Counted from the first letter of the stretch, positions 8,414-18,937 are shown. The stretch: DNA of 64,000 nucleotides from Paenarthrobacter sp. A20 (GCF_024168825.1 NZ_JALJWH010000001.1:2356001-2420000), one strand, 5' to 3'. The notes: generated by a model not told the origin, from the sequence alone. Numbers and translations: made by a program.

Positions 8414-9403
8414 GTGCACAATGAAGCAACCCGCTCTGAAACACAAGCCGAATCGTCGAGAACCAGCGTCGACATGAACCGACCAACCGTCATCAGCGCG
8501 CGGAACCTCACCAAGACCTATGGTGATCTCACCGCCGTGGACAACATCTCCTTTGACGTACCTGCGGGGGAGTCCTTCGGGCTGCTGGGCCCCAACGGCG
8601 CCGGTAAATCCACCACCATGAAAATGATTGGCGGCGTCTCCCAGCGGACCTCCGGCTCACTCAGCATCATGGGCCTGGATCCCGAATCCCACGGCCCCGA
8701 AGTGAGGGCGCACCTGGGCGTGGTCCCGCAGCAGGACAACCTGGATGAAGAGCTCAAGGTCCGCGAGAACCTGATTGTCTACGGGCGGTACTTCGGTTTG
8801 CCCCTGAGCTATCTGCGCCCGAAAGCGGACGAGCTCCTGGAGTTCGCGCAGCTGACGGACAAAGCCAACTCCAAGGTGGACGCGCTCTCCGGCGGCATGA
8901 AGCGGCGGCTCACCATCGCCCGGTCGCTCATCAACGAGCCCCGGATCCTGCTCCTGGACGAGCCCACCACGGGCCTTGATCCGCAGGCTCGGCACATCCT
9001 CTGGGACCGGCTGTTCCGGCTGAAGGAAAGCGGAGTCACGCTCATCCTCACCACGCACTACATGGACGAGGCCGAGCAACTCTGCGACCGCCTGATCGTG
9101 GTGGACAAGGGCAGGATCATGGCAGAGGGATCTCCGGCCAACCTCATCCGCGAGCACTCCTCGCGCGAAGTACTTGAGCTCAGGTTCGGGTCCGAGCGGA
9201 ACGCCACCATCGGCGTCGAACTTCAAGGCATCGGCGAGAGGTTGGAGACGCTGCCTGACCGCGTGCTGATCTACGCGCACGACGGCGAGGCCGCACTGGA
9301 GCAGGTCAGTGCCCGCGGGCTGCGTCCGGTGACGTCGCTGGTGCGCCGCTCATCGCTGGAGGACGTGTTCCTGCGGCTGACCGGCAGGAGCCTCGTTGAC
9401 TGA
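8414..9403 (+). CDS. ABC exporter ATP-binding protein (DrrA/NodI-like)
   Basis: ATPase of an ABC-2 type exporter. Walker A (GLLGPNGAGKST) lies near residues 55-66, the signature LSGGMKRRL near 157, and Walker B with ILLLDEPTTGLDP near 177-189. The ~80-residue C-terminal extension after the ATPase core is typical of DrrA/NodI proteins. GTG at 8414 is preferred because it lies seven bases after a TAGTCT box. ATG at 8474, 20 codons later, begins just before the conserved ISARNLTKTYG and is the alternative. The next gene overlaps the stop by 8 bases. The substrate (drug, lipid or glycan) cannot be told. Confidence 0.88.
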   Translation: MHNEATRSETQAESSRTSVDMNRPTVISARNLTKTYGDLTAVDNISFDVPAGESFGLLGPNGAGKSTTMKMIGGVSQRTSGSLSIMGLDPESHGPEVRAHLGVVPQQDNLDEELKVRENLIVYGRYFGLPLSYLRPKADELLEFAQLTDKANSKVDALSGGMKRRLTIARSLINEPRILLLDEPTTGLDPQARHILWDRLFRLKESGVTLILTTHYMDEAEQLCDRLIVVDKGRIMAEGSPANLIREHSSREVLELRFGSERNATIGVELQGIGERLETLPDRVLIYAHDGEAALEQVSARGLRPVTSLVRRSSLEDVFLRLTGRSLVD

Positions 9404-10259
9404 CCCGGCGAACAAGCCGATCACGACGGCGGAGCGCCCGTTGCGGGCCCACTCACCGGAGGTTTCGGCTGCCCGGGCGCGACGCTGGGGCGCCTTCTTT
9501 TATGCGGAGCAGGTCCTCCGCGTCATGCGGAACTACGGCTGGTCCGTGGTCCTGTACAGCGTGGGTCAGCCGGTGGCGTACCTGTTCGCCATGGGAGTTG
9601 GGCTCGCCAGCTTGGTGGATGCGAACAGTGAAGCCACGTTTGGCGGTGTCAGCTACCTGGAGTTCGTGGCGCCGGCTTTGCTGGTCTCCGCAGCCGTGAT
9701 GACGGCGTCGGGGGAGTTTTCCTACCCCATCATGGACGGCTTCAAATGGCGACGGGTGTTCTACGGTCCGCATGCCTCGCCGCTGATTCCGGAGCAAATT
9801 GCCAGTGGCCACATCATGGCCAGCACCCTCAGGTTCCTCCTGCAATCGGTGGTGTACTTCGTGGTGGTGGCACTTTTTGGTGCTTCGCCAAGCCCTTGGG
9901 GCTGGGTATCGGCCATTGTGGCGACGGTGGCGGCACTGTCCTTCGGGCTGCCGCTCATGGCCTATGCCGCCAGCATCAAACAGGACAAGGGACAGTTCGC
10001 GTTGGTGCAGCGCTTCATTGTCATGCCGCTGTTCCTGTTCTCGGGGACGTTCTTCCCCCTCGATTCGTTGCCCATAGCGGTCCGCTGGATCGGCTGGATT
10101 TCGCCAGTGTGGCACGGAACCGAACTGGGGCGGGTCTTCACCTATGGAATGGACCAAAACCCTGTGCTGACCATCATCCACGTGGTCTTCCTGCTGGTGA
10201 CCGCTACCGTAGGGTGGCTGCTTGTCCGGCGCCAGTTCGTGAAAAGGATGGGCTCATGA
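9396..10259 (+). CDS. ABC-2 type permease (NodJ/DrrB-like), first copy
   Basis: A 287-residue membrane protein with about six hydrophobic segments and the ABC-2 pattern: SYLEFVAPALLVSAAVMTASGEFSYPIMDGFKWRR-type text ahead of the fourth region, then FLFSGTFFPLDSLP and WISPVWHGTELGR near the end, as in NodJ-family lipooligosaccharide exporters. It starts at TTG 9396, supported by AGGAG five bases upstream, and overlaps the ATPase gene. No ATG lies near the conserved start. It pairs with the next permease, probably as a heterodimer. Confidence 0.83.
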   Translation: MTDPANKPITTAERPLRAHSPEVSAARARRWGAFFYAEQVLRVMRNYGWSVVLYSVGQPVAYLFAMGVGLASLVDANSEATFGGVSYLEFVAPALLVSAAVMTASGEFSYPIMDGFKWRRVFYGPHASPLIPEQIASGHIMASTLRFLLQSVVYFVVVALFGASPSPWGWVSAIVATVAALSFGLPLMAYAASIKQDKGQFALVQRFIVMPLFLFSGTFFPLDSLPIAVRWIGWISPVWHGTELGRVFTYGMDQNPVLTIIHVVFLLVTATVGWLLVRRQFVKRMGS

Positions 10260-11089
10260 GTGTCCTGACAGGTGGCCACAGCGTTACGGACCTTGCCCGT
10301 GAGCGCAAGTTTGGCTCGCTGTACTCACGCAATGCCAAGGCAGTGGTGGGCCGTGGGCTGATGGCGGCCAAAAGCAGCACCTGGCTGGTGATGGTTTCCG
10401 GGTTCTTTGAGCCCGTGCTGTTCCTGCTGGCCATGGGCGTGGGCATGGGTTCCATCGTGGGCACGGTCCAAGGTCCGGGCGGCGAGGAGATCAGCTACGC
10501 GGCCTACATTGCCCCGGCGCTGTTGGCGGTCTCGGCCATGAACGGGGCCATTTACGACTCCACGTGGAACGTCTTCTTCAAGATGAACTTCGCCAAGCTC
10601 TACCAGGGCATGCTCTATACGTCCCTGGGGCCGCTGGACGTTGCCATCGGCGAGATCTTCCTGGCCCTCCTGCGCGGGCTGCTCTATGCCACCGGATTCA
10701 CGGCCGTCATGGGGGTGATGGGGTTGCTGACCAGTTGGTGGGCCATCCTGGTCATTCCCGCCTCGGTGCTGATCGCCTTCGGGTTCGCGAGCTTCGGGAT
10801 GGGCATCACCAGCTTCATGAAGACGTTCCAGCAGATGGACTGGATCAACTTCTTCCTGCTGCCCATGTTCCTTTTCAGTGCCACGTTCTACCCTCTCAGC
10901 GTCTACCCGCAGGTCATCCAGTGGTTCATCCAGGCCATGCCCCTGTGGCACGGCGTGGAGCTGCTGCGGCAGATCAGCGTGGGCTCGTTCAGCCCGGCCA
11001 CCGCCATCCACGTGGGCTACTACCTGGTGATGATCGCGCTCGGCATCATGCTGACCACCGGAAGGCTGCGCCAACTGTTCCTGAAGTGA
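10256..11089 (+). CDS. ABC-2 type permease (NodJ/DrrB-like), second copy
   Basis: A 277-residue membrane protein homologous in layout to the preceding permease: a cytoplasmic N terminus, about six membrane segments, FLFSATFYPLSVYP and AMPLWHGVELLRQ near the C terminus. The ATG overlaps the upstream TGA (ATGA), with AAGGA upstream. Two different permeases with one ATPase suggests a heterodimeric pore. A long inverted repeat follows immediately. Confidence 0.83.
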   Translation: MSVLTGGHSVTDLARERKFGSLYSRNAKAVVGRGLMAAKSSTWLVMVSGFFEPVLFLLAMGVGMGSIVGTVQGPGGEEISYAAYIAPALLAVSAMNGAIYDSTWNVFFKMNFAKLYQGMLYTSLGPLDVAIGEIFLALLRGLLYATGFTAVMGVMGLLTSWWAILVIPASVLIAFGFASFGMGITSFMKTFQQMDWINFFLLPMFLFSATFYPLSVYPQVIQWFIQAMPLWHGVELLRQISVGSFSPATAIHVGYYLVMIALGIMLTTGRLRQLFLK

Positions 11090-11093
11090 TGGA

Positions 11094-11152
11094 GTTTTTG
11101 TACAGCTAATGCCCCGAAAGCGGCATCTTGGGGGCGTTAGCTGTACAAAAAC
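11094..11152 (+). repeat. Long imperfect palindrome (22-base arms) after the exporter operon
   Basis: The arms at 11094-11115 and 11131-11152 pair over 22 bases with a single G-U pair, around a 15-base loop. Unlike a simple terminator, the T-run (GTTTTT) is inside the 5' arm and pairs with the A-run of the 3' arm, so either strand would form the same stem with no free U tail. It may be a bidirectional terminator, a protein-binding palindrome or a copy of a dispersed chromosomal repeat. No second copy is seen in this window. Confidence 0.7.
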
Positions 11153-11228
11153 CCGGGGCTTGGGGGCCGGTGTTCGCCGTCCGTGGAAGCGGGCACGGGC
11201 ACCTTTGTGCGTTTGAGAGAATAGGTTC

Positions 11229-11795
11229 ATGCAATCTCTCGGTGACCCGCACCCGTCCACGTCCCCCGCCGGTAAAGGCATGTTCAAGGGCTTCCGCATC
11301 GGCGGCCTGGGGATGACCGTCGTTATCATCGCCTTCCTGGTAGCTGTCATTTTCGCTGCCAACCAGAACGATGTTGTGGGCTGGGTCGTGGCAGTAGTGG
11401 CATTCGGTTGGTTGGCTCTTGCCACGTTCGTCGTGCTGAGCATTCGCAAGGCCGCGCAGCGTGCCGGTGCAAAGTTGACCGAAGCGCAGAACGCCTTTAA
11501 CGCCGCAGCAGGCCGCGCGCCGTCGTCGTCCGCGGCCGACAGCGGCGGCACGCGCGTCGTTGCCGAGCGCAGCAAGGCAGACGAGGTCCGGGACCTCAAA
11601 CTGGACCATTCGTTCAAGATCGTCCAGGTTCAGGTCCGCGTGGTGGATGAGGAACGCGCCAAGGGCGGCGCCGCGGACCAGGACACCATCAACCGCGCAC
11701 TGGAAACCATTGCCATTACGGCCACCAATGCGCGCGACATGATCAAGTCATCCGGCGGCTCGGACGAGCCCGTAGCCGGCACCATCATCGACTAG
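11229..11795 (+). CDS. Conserved-looking membrane protein of unknown function
   Basis: A 188-residue protein with two adjacent hydrophobic segments (about residues 27-46 and 50-71), then a charged, predicted helical cytoplasmic part that begins with KAAQRAGAKLTEAQNAFNAAAGR, a low-complexity SSSAADSGG linker, and a C-terminal folded-looking region (DLKLDHSFKIVQVQVRVV, then DTINRALETIAITATNARDM). I do not recognise the family. GAGAAT ends six bases before the ATG, which may be a weak leaderless -10. It lies just upstream of xth. Confidence 0.65.
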   Translation: MQSLGDPHPSTSPAGKGMFKGFRIGGLGMTVVIIAFLVAVIFAANQNDVVGWVVAVVAFGWLALATFVVLSIRKAAQRAGAKLTEAQNAFNAAAGRAPSSSAADSGGTRVVAERSKADEVRDLKLDHSFKIVQVQVRVVDEERAKGGAADQDTINRALETIAITATNARDMIKSSGGSDEPVAGTIID

Positions 11796-11798
11796 AGT
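11793..11798 (+). promoter_or_regulatory. -10 box TAGAGT of xth (leaderless)
   Basis: TAGAGT overlaps the stop of the preceding gene and is followed by seven bases and then the GTG at 11806. Confidence 0.5.
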
Positions 11799-11805
11799 GG
11801 ACCGG

Positions 11806-13778
<1,973 letters not shown>

Positions 13779-13860
13779 CTCCATGTGCTCCGCTGGCCAG
13801 CTCAACGTCAAGACCGATGCCCGCAAGGGTGTCGGTCCAGACCACTCTCGCCAGCCCGCT

Positions 13861-13890
13861 GTCACCGGCACCGATTGCGGTGCCGGTGAC
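13861..13890 (+). terminator. Perfect 12-base hairpin between trpS and the RNA ligase-like gene
   Basis: GTCACCGGCACC and GGTGCCGGTGAC pair perfectly around a six-base loop. It ends three bases before the ATG at 13894 that I take as the next start, so it could terminate trpS transcripts or fold over the next gene's start region. No U-tract follows. Confidence 0.6.
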
Positions 13891-13893
13891 ACT

Positions 13894-14460
13894 ATGTGCG
13901 TGGGTGTCATCCTTGGTTTCCCCCCGGAGATCGCCCGTGAACTGCAGGAATGGCGGGCCTCTTTCGGTGATCCGATGGCCGAGGTCATTCCTGCCCACAT
14001 CACGCTGATCACCACCACACCCACCCAGGACTGGGCCGCTACCCGGGAACATGTGCGGGAGGTGGCGCGGACACAGGAGCCGTTCGACATCACCATTTCG
14101 GGCACCGGTTCGTTCCGGCCCGTCTCACCGGTGGTGTTCGTCAACGTGGAAGAAGGCTTTGAAGAGTGTGTGCAGTTGCACGAGAAACTTCAAACCGGTC
14201 CGCTCGAGCGCTTGCTGCCTTTCCCGTACCACCCGCACGTCACGGTGGCGCACGATGTAGCCCAGGAAAACCTCGACGAGGCCGAAACGGTCCTCAGAGA
14301 TTACCGGGCGACCTTCCCTGTGGTTAGCATGGGACTTTACGAGCACGACACCAACGGAATTTGGCAGCTACGGGAAGAGCTCGACTTTGGCGGCGATACT
14401 GACGAAGAACAGCAAGCGGATTCACGCCATGGAGGCGGACGCTCCTCCGCTGCCAACTGA
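13894..14460 (+). CDS. 2'-5' RNA ligase/cyclic phosphodiesterase-like protein
   Basis: A 188-residue member of the 2H phosphoesterase fold. The two HxT-type motifs are AHITLI (around residue 33) and HPHVTVAHD (around 113), which form the two-histidine active site of LigT/ThpR-like proteins. The family acts on 2',3'-cyclic phosphates or 2'-5' bonds in RNA; the real substrate is unknown. ATG at 13894 is chosen because similarity to the fold starts right there (VGVILGFPPEIA). An in-frame ATG at 13783 would add 37 residues translated from the hairpin region. The 3' end overlaps the YihY gene. Confidence 0.78.
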   Translation: MCVGVILGFPPEIARELQEWRASFGDPMAEVIPAHITLITTTPTQDWAATREHVREVARTQEPFDITISGTGSFRPVSPVVFVNVEEGFEECVQLHEKLQTGPLERLLPFPYHPHVTVAHDVAQENLDEAETVLRDYRATFPVVSMGLYEHDTNGIWQLREELDFGGDTDEEQQADSRHGGGRSSAAN

Positions 14461-15472
14461 GCTGGCCAAGCTCAAATTACAACTTCTGCGCAAGAGGCAG
14501 GACTGGGGCCAGGCCAAGCGCTCCGGCGAGGGGCTGCCGAAGAAGGCAGGAGCATTCTTCGCCCTGTTCATGGCCAGGCTGAACACCAACCGCGCCATGC
14601 GCTCCTTCCAGCACTATTCACGGCAGCACGGGCCGCTGCTGAGTGCAGGTATCGGCTTCAACATGTTCTTCTCCGTCACGGGTCTGCTGACCACCGGCTT
14701 CGCCATTGCGGGCATCGTCCTGGGCGGCAATCCTGTGCTGGAAGATGCCGTGATCGGAAGCGTGGCCTCCGCTGCGCCCGGACTTCTCCAAGTAAACGGC
14801 GGCGAGGGGCTGGTAGATCCGCAGTCACTGCTTAATCCGTCCGGGCTCGGTTGGACCGCATTGATCGCAGCGGCCATTACCATCTTCACGTCGCTTGGCT
14901 GGATAGCCAGTGTCAGGGAAGGCCTACGGGGAGTGATGAACGCTGATCCACTCCAGCGCAACGGCCTCCTCCAGAAACTCATCGACGCCGGCACCCTGCT
15001 GCTCCTGGGTGTCATCCTGGTCATTAGCGCCGGAGCCTCCCTGATCTTTGGCACCGCCGCCGACTGGCTCATCGGCCTGCTGAAGCTGGACGAAGCGGTG
15101 GCCGCCCCCATCGCGGCCACCGTCAAGATCGTGGTGCCACTCCTGCTGAACTGCGCGACGGCGGCAGTCCTGTTCCGCATTGCCGGTGGCCTTAAGCTGG
15201 GGAAACGTGCCCTGCTTGAAGGCGTCGTGCTTGCCGGCGTCGGGACCACCGTGCTTCAGTTCTTCAGCACCGAACTCCTGGCCAGGTCCGGAAACAACCC
15301 CGTCCTGGCATCCTTCGCCATCATCATCGGCCTGCTGATCTGGTTCAACCTGGTGAGCCAGGTGTATCTCGTCTCGGCGTCGTGGTCAGCCATCCGCGAG
15401 GCTGACACGGAGTCGGGGGAGCTCCCCCGCAAGAGGGTCCTTGGTTCCCGCCGCGCGGCGCCCCGTACCTGA
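14429..15472 (+). CDS. YihY/virulence factor BrkB family membrane protein
   Basis: A ~347-residue inner-membrane protein with about six transmembrane segments from residue ~70 onward. FQHYSRQHGPLLSAGIGFNMFFSVTGLL, read in parts, is the usual YihY opening, and NLVSQVYLVSASWSAI near the C terminus matches the family end. The family has no firm biochemical function; it was once mistaken for RNase BN. ATG at 14429 overlaps the RNA ligase-like gene by 32 bases. TTG at 14387 is an alternative start. The cytoplasmic N terminus is basic. Confidence 0.82.
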   Translation: MEADAPPLPTELAKLKLQLLRKRQDWGQAKRSGEGLPKKAGAFFALFMARLNTNRAMRSFQHYSRQHGPLLSAGIGFNMFFSVTGLLTTGFAIAGIVLGGNPVLEDAVIGSVASAAPGLLQVNGGEGLVDPQSLLNPSGLGWTALIAAAITIFTSLGWIASVREGLRGVMNADPLQRNGLLQKLIDAGTLLLLGVILVISAGASLIFGTAADWLIGLLKLDEAVAAPIAATVKIVVPLLLNCATAAVLFRIAGGLKLGKRALLEGVVLAGVGTTVLQFFSTELLARSGNNPVLASFAIIIGLLIWFNLVSQVYLVSASWSAIREADTESGELPRKRVLGSRRAAPRT

Positions 15473-15494
15473 CGGTTCCAGTCCTGGAGGCCCC

Positions 15495-15647
15495 ATGAAC
15501 AACCAACTGTGGATCGGCTGCCTCCTGGGGGCTGCCGTGGGCCTCACCGTTGGCCAACTGGTTTTCAATTCCCCGTTCCTGGGCATCCTTATCGGGGTGG
15601 GGCTCGGGGCGCTTGTGGGGGCAGCGGTGGGACCCCGCCGCGGATAG
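15495..15647 (+). CDS. Small glycine-rich membrane protein (50 residues)
   Basis: A 50-residue peptide with two hydrophobic stretches (about residues 4-22 and 27-45) rich in Gly and Ala, giving glycine-zipper-like spacing (GCLLGAAVG, GVGLGALVGAAVG). GGAGG lies four bases before the ATG, which supports translation. It sits 22 bases after the YihY stop and is probably co-transcribed. I do not recognise the family; the function is unknown. Confidence 0.65.
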   Translation: MNNQLWIGCLLGAAVGLTVGQLVFNSPFLGILIGVGLGALVGAAVGPRRG

Positions 15648-15670
15648 CCGGCAGGGTCCCCGGAACCACC

Positions 15671-17911
15671 CTAGGGCGCCTGCACCAGCCCTTCCCACGC
15701 AACGGTCCAGTCCGACGGGAATCCGGGGGCATGCCGCTCCGGCCCGTTGTCCCAGCCTGCCGCCATCAGTGCGACGGCGGCCAGAAGCCCTCCGTTTCCG
15801 GGGAGGTAGAGCGGCAGGGAATCGGTTTGCCGGTTGTGTCCGTTGGTGAGGACCGTGTTCTTGCCGGCGCTTAGAAGGAGCGCGTCCACGGCTGCCTCGG
15901 GGTCCTCCAGCCGGGCAGCGGTCATGGCCATCACGGGATAGTCCCAGCCCCAGGTGCTGCCCCAGTCCCAGTCGGCCAGGACGTCGGACAGAGTGGCGCG
16001 CATGATGTCCGGATCAATGAGGTCGGTCTGCGGGAGGACTCCGAGGGCGCACAACATGGAGGGGTGGTCGGTGCGGATGGTGAAAGGCTCCACGTCGATC
16101 GCAGCGTAGACGCCGTCGATCACGCGAGGTGGCACCATGCCATCTGCTACGTCAGACCATGCCCGCACGGGTTCCAGGCCCAGCCGCTCGCGCCACGCAG
16201 AAGCCGTGCGCAGGCCCCACTGCCAGTAGGCCAACTCAAACGTCGGGTTGGTGACCTTGGCCCGGATGGAGCCGTAGCTTTCCTGTGCTGGAATCAGGGG
16301 TGGTCCCAGCTCGAATCCCCGCGATGTTGGGTGGGCAAAGCTGGCCATGAAGGCAGCTGACTCAAACACGATCTCGGCGAACTCTTCCAGGACTTCGCGG
16401 TTGGGGTTGGCCCGGTACACCAATTCGGCCAGGTGGATGGGGTGTGGCTGTTGCCAAATGAGGAACGTCCCGATCGGGCTGGGGCTCTCCCTTCCCTCGG
16501 GCCCTACCTGCTTGGGCCAGCGGACGCCCTCGAAGCCTTGGGCCTTGGCGGTCTGGCGGGAGGTCTCCAGCACCGTGGAGTACCAGCGCAAGGATGGCAG
16601 GAGCAGTTCCACGCGGTTCCAGTGCGCGAAGTGCGCGGCGTGCCACCAGTGCATTTCAAGATGAAAGCGGCCACGCCACGAATTGCAGACAAGCCCGGTC
16701 TCCTGTGGAGGCAACGAGCCTGAGCAATTGATCGCCGTCAGGTACTGGGACAGCACGATCCTGCGCTCCAACTCCTTCGCCCGCGGATCGGCGGTCGCGT
16801 CGAGCTCGATTGCCCCACCCGAGGACCAGAACTCCGGCCAGTAGGCGGCGGATGCTTCGATGACTGAACGTGCAGGTGAAAGTTCGACGCCGGTACCTCC
16901 TTCGGGGGTGGCCTTCGCCTCTGCTGCCTGGGCAGCCGGCCGGTTGTCGCCGCGGGGAATGCAGTCGCCATCTCCGGAGGAGACGAAGTCGACGGAGAGG
17001 TCCAGCACCTTGGCGGTGTCCGGGCCACCAGCGTGGGCAGGAGATATTCGGAGGCGGTGCTGTCCGGTTTGTTGCACCGTCAGGTCCGAACCGCTGATCA
17101 CCACCTGGTAGCGGGAGTTATCCAGCTCGCGACGGACTGTCCATGCTGTGCGGCCATCATGGACTTGAGACGGATCCGGTCCGTCGAGCTGTGTGGTGTG
17201 GGCGTCAACGCTGGCCCAGTCCGCGGCGTCGTGCCACGCCTCAGAGCCGTACGGGAAGCTGAAGCCGACAACCAGACCAGCACCAAGCGCCGACGACTCC
17301 ACCCGGAAGCCGAGCTGATCGCGGTCGGGGTGGCACGCCGTCGTAACCGTCACTGAGTGGCCCGCCAGCGTGAAGCGACTGGTGACGACCCCCGTCCACA
17401 GGTCCAGTGTTTGTTCGGTGCCGGCGATGTCTGCTGCTGTGAGGGGGCGTTCAGTGCCGTCTTCCATCCAGCGGAAGCCGATGCGCCCAAGGTCCAGCCG
17501 ATGGGCGTTGGCCCTTAGCCAGGTTTCAGCCAACGACGTATCCGTCTCGCGATCGTTGACGATGTCTCCCACCATGTCCACGTAGGGCACGGGACCACGG
17601 GGTGAATCGTAGAGGACAGTGGAAGCGGCCAGGTCATAAGGCTGCTCCGATGGGACCGAGTGCCAACCCCACTGGGTTTGCGTACCCAGCAGCGTTCCCG
17701 GTGGCAGCTCGTCGCGGGCGCCAACAGGGTAGGCGCCGGGCAACGACTGCAGCCCCGTGAGATCCATGGTGAAGGCGAATTCTCCGTTGCCCACGGACAC
17801 TGGGCTCCTGGGGTCAAGGTGTTCCTGCCGGACGTTGTGGCGCCGCACGAGGACCTTGCGGTCGATGGCTGCGGGGGATTGCGGACTGGGTATGGTGCTT
17901 TGGCTGTGCAC
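15671..17911 (-). CDS. Six-hairpin glycosidase-type protein
   Basis: A 746-residue protein with the look of an (alpha/alpha)6 glycoside hydrolase of the GH65/GH95/GH15 kind. It has an N-terminal beta-rich part (HNVRQEHLDPRSPVSVGNGEFAF) followed by a helical barrel (FHLEMHWWHAAHFAHWNRVELL, read in parts, and AYWQWGLRTASAWRERLG). Exact family and substrate are uncertain. No signal peptide is seen, so it probably acts on imported oligosaccharides. GTG at 17909-17911 is chosen because AGGAGG lies nine bases upstream; an upstream GTG at 17956 lacks a site. A LacI-type operator lies ~50 bases upstream. It is transcribed in the same direction as the GH43 gene. Confidence 0.7.
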   Translation of the reverse strand: MHSQSTIPSPQSPAAIDRKVLVRRHNVRQEHLDPRSPVSVGNGEFAFTMDLTGLQSLPGAYPVGARDELPPGTLLGTQTQWGWHSVPSEQPYDLAASTVLYDSPRGPVPYVDMVGDIVNDRETDTSLAETWLRANAHRLDLGRIGFRWMEDGTERPLTAADIAGTEQTLDLWTGVVTSRFTLAGHSVTVTTACHPDRDQLGFRVESSALGAGLVVGFSFPYGSEAWHDAADWASVDAHTTQLDGPDPSQVHDGRTAWTVRRELDNSRYQVVISGSDLTVQQTGQHRLRISPAHAGGPDTAKVLDLSVDFVSSGDGDCIPRGDNRPAAQAAEAKATPEGGTGVELSPARSVIEASAAYWPEFWSSGGAIELDATADPRAKELERRIVLSQYLTAINCSGSLPPQETGLVCNSWRGRFHLEMHWWHAAHFAHWNRVELLLPSLRWYSTVLETSRQTAKAQGFEGVRWPKQVGPEGRESPSPIGTFLIWQQPHPIHLAELVYRANPNREVLEEFAEIVFESAAFMASFAHPTSRGFELGPPLIPAQESYGSIRAKVTNPTFELAYWQWGLRTASAWRERLGLEPVRAWSDVADGMVPPRVIDGVYAAIDVEPFTIRTDHPSMLCALGVLPQTDLIDPDIMRATLSDVLADWDWGSTWGWDYPVMAMTAARLEDPEAAVDALLLSAGKNTVLTNGHNRQTDSLPLYLPGNGGLLAAVALMAAGWDNGPERHAPGFPSDWTVAWEGLVQAP

Positions 17912-17959
17912 TGTGCACGCCCTCCTGATGCTGTCTGCGTTGACTGCTGCTGTCACTGA

Positions 17960-17971
17960 GAAACCGTTTTC
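17960..17971. promoter_or_regulatory. LacI-type operator upstream of the glycosidase gene
   Basis: GAAACCGTTTTC is a palindrome with GAAA/TTTC arms around a central CG, as in LacI/GalR-family operators. It differs by one base from the site at 19019. No LacI-family regulator gene lies in the window. Confidence 0.6.
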
Positions 17972-18016
17972 CGAAACGATTCAATCCTTGTCTCGGAGCG
18001 CGGAGGTGTCAACCCC

Positions 18017-18937
18017 TCAGGCGCCGGGGGTGGCGGGATCGTATTCCTCCGGGGCCAGAATTACGGTGTCCTCGCGTTCTACGAGCGGGAAGAATGCAGC
18101 CCGCTCATGGGGGCTCTTGTTGGGCTGGTGAAGTGTCAGGAAAAGGCTGCCATCCAGTGCACGGCCGATCATGCCGTGGCCACCATCAGTGCTCCAGAGG
18201 GGCTCTGGCTCCTGGGTCCATGGGCCCAAAACTGTTCCGGATTCGCTTCGGGCGATCCCCATTGCGTAGCCGCGGTCGCCAAAGCTCGACCACAACATGA
18301 TGAGCTTGCCGCTGGACAGCCGGAAGAGGAATGGTCCGTCGGTGACATAGACGGAAAACTCCCTGTCCCGGACGGACGGAACATCCAGGGCGCGGGACCA
18401 CGGTGCTTCCGAGGCGCTGAAGAGGAAGGCCGGCACACCCTCGGCTGTCCGCAAGTCCGGGCTGAGCCGCTGGGCCATCATGGCTCCGTCGTGTACTTGC
18501 TTCCATTCGTGGCAGAACGCCATCCAGGGCGTCCCGGCATCGTCCACGTGGAGCGTCCCGTCCAGGCACTCCCAGTCACCGGGGGTGACGGGGCCATCGC
18601 TCCACGGCTCGTAGGGGCCCTCGGGCGCAGTTGCTGAAAGGACCTGCGTTCCACGGAAACGCCCCGGCGCAGTAAACGTCGCGAACATGAAGTAGCGCCC
18701 TAGGTAGTGGTGCACCTCAGGAGCCCAGTACTGTTCCTGGCTCCAGAATTCGGGGGAGGGGCGGAAGGCGGGCAGCGGACCTTCCCACGTGGCAAGGTCG
18801 CTGCTTCGGTAGCAGTCGAACCCTGTGGCAGGCCCCGACCAGATGTTCTTGTCCGTGCTGCCGAAGAGCAGATAGCAGCCGGATGACGGCTGGGTAAGCA
18901 CGAAGGGGTCCCGGATCTGGATCTGGTCCAAGCGCAT
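18017..18937 (-). CDS. Glycoside hydrolase family 43-like protein
   Basis: A ~306-residue five-bladed beta-propeller glycosidase. IRDPFVL gives the catalytic base Asp10, ECLDGTLHVDDAG the pKa-modulating Asp126, and FCHEWKQVHDG the general acid Glu144, the usual GH43 triad. Family members release arabinose, xylose or galactose from plant glycans; the substrate here is not determined. No signal peptide, so it is probably cytoplasmic. The start is ATG at 18935-18937; TTG two codons upstream, with GAGGAG six bases before it, is an alternative. Divergent from the sugar-binding lipoprotein gene, with a LacI-type operator between. Confidence 0.8.
   Translation of the reverse strand: MRLDQIQIRDPFVLTQPSSGCYLLFGSTDKNIWSGPATGFDCYRSSDLATWEGPLPAFRPSPEFWSQEQYWAPEVHHYLGRYFMFATFTAPGRFRGTQVLSATAPEGPYEPWSDGPVTPGDWECLDGTLHVDDAGTPWMAFCHEWKQVHDGAMMAQRLSPDLRTAEGVPAFLFSASEAPWSRALDVPSVRDREFSVYVTDGPFLFRLSSGKLIMLWSSFGDRGYAMGIARSESGTVLGPWTQEPEPLWSTDGGHGMIGRALDGSLFLTLHQPNKSPHERAAFFPLVEREDTVILAPEEYDPATPGA

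Noticed and set aside
11094..11152. Integron attC site
   Set aside because: The arms do not have the RYYYAAC/GTTRRRY ends, and no integrase or cassette-like genes are near.
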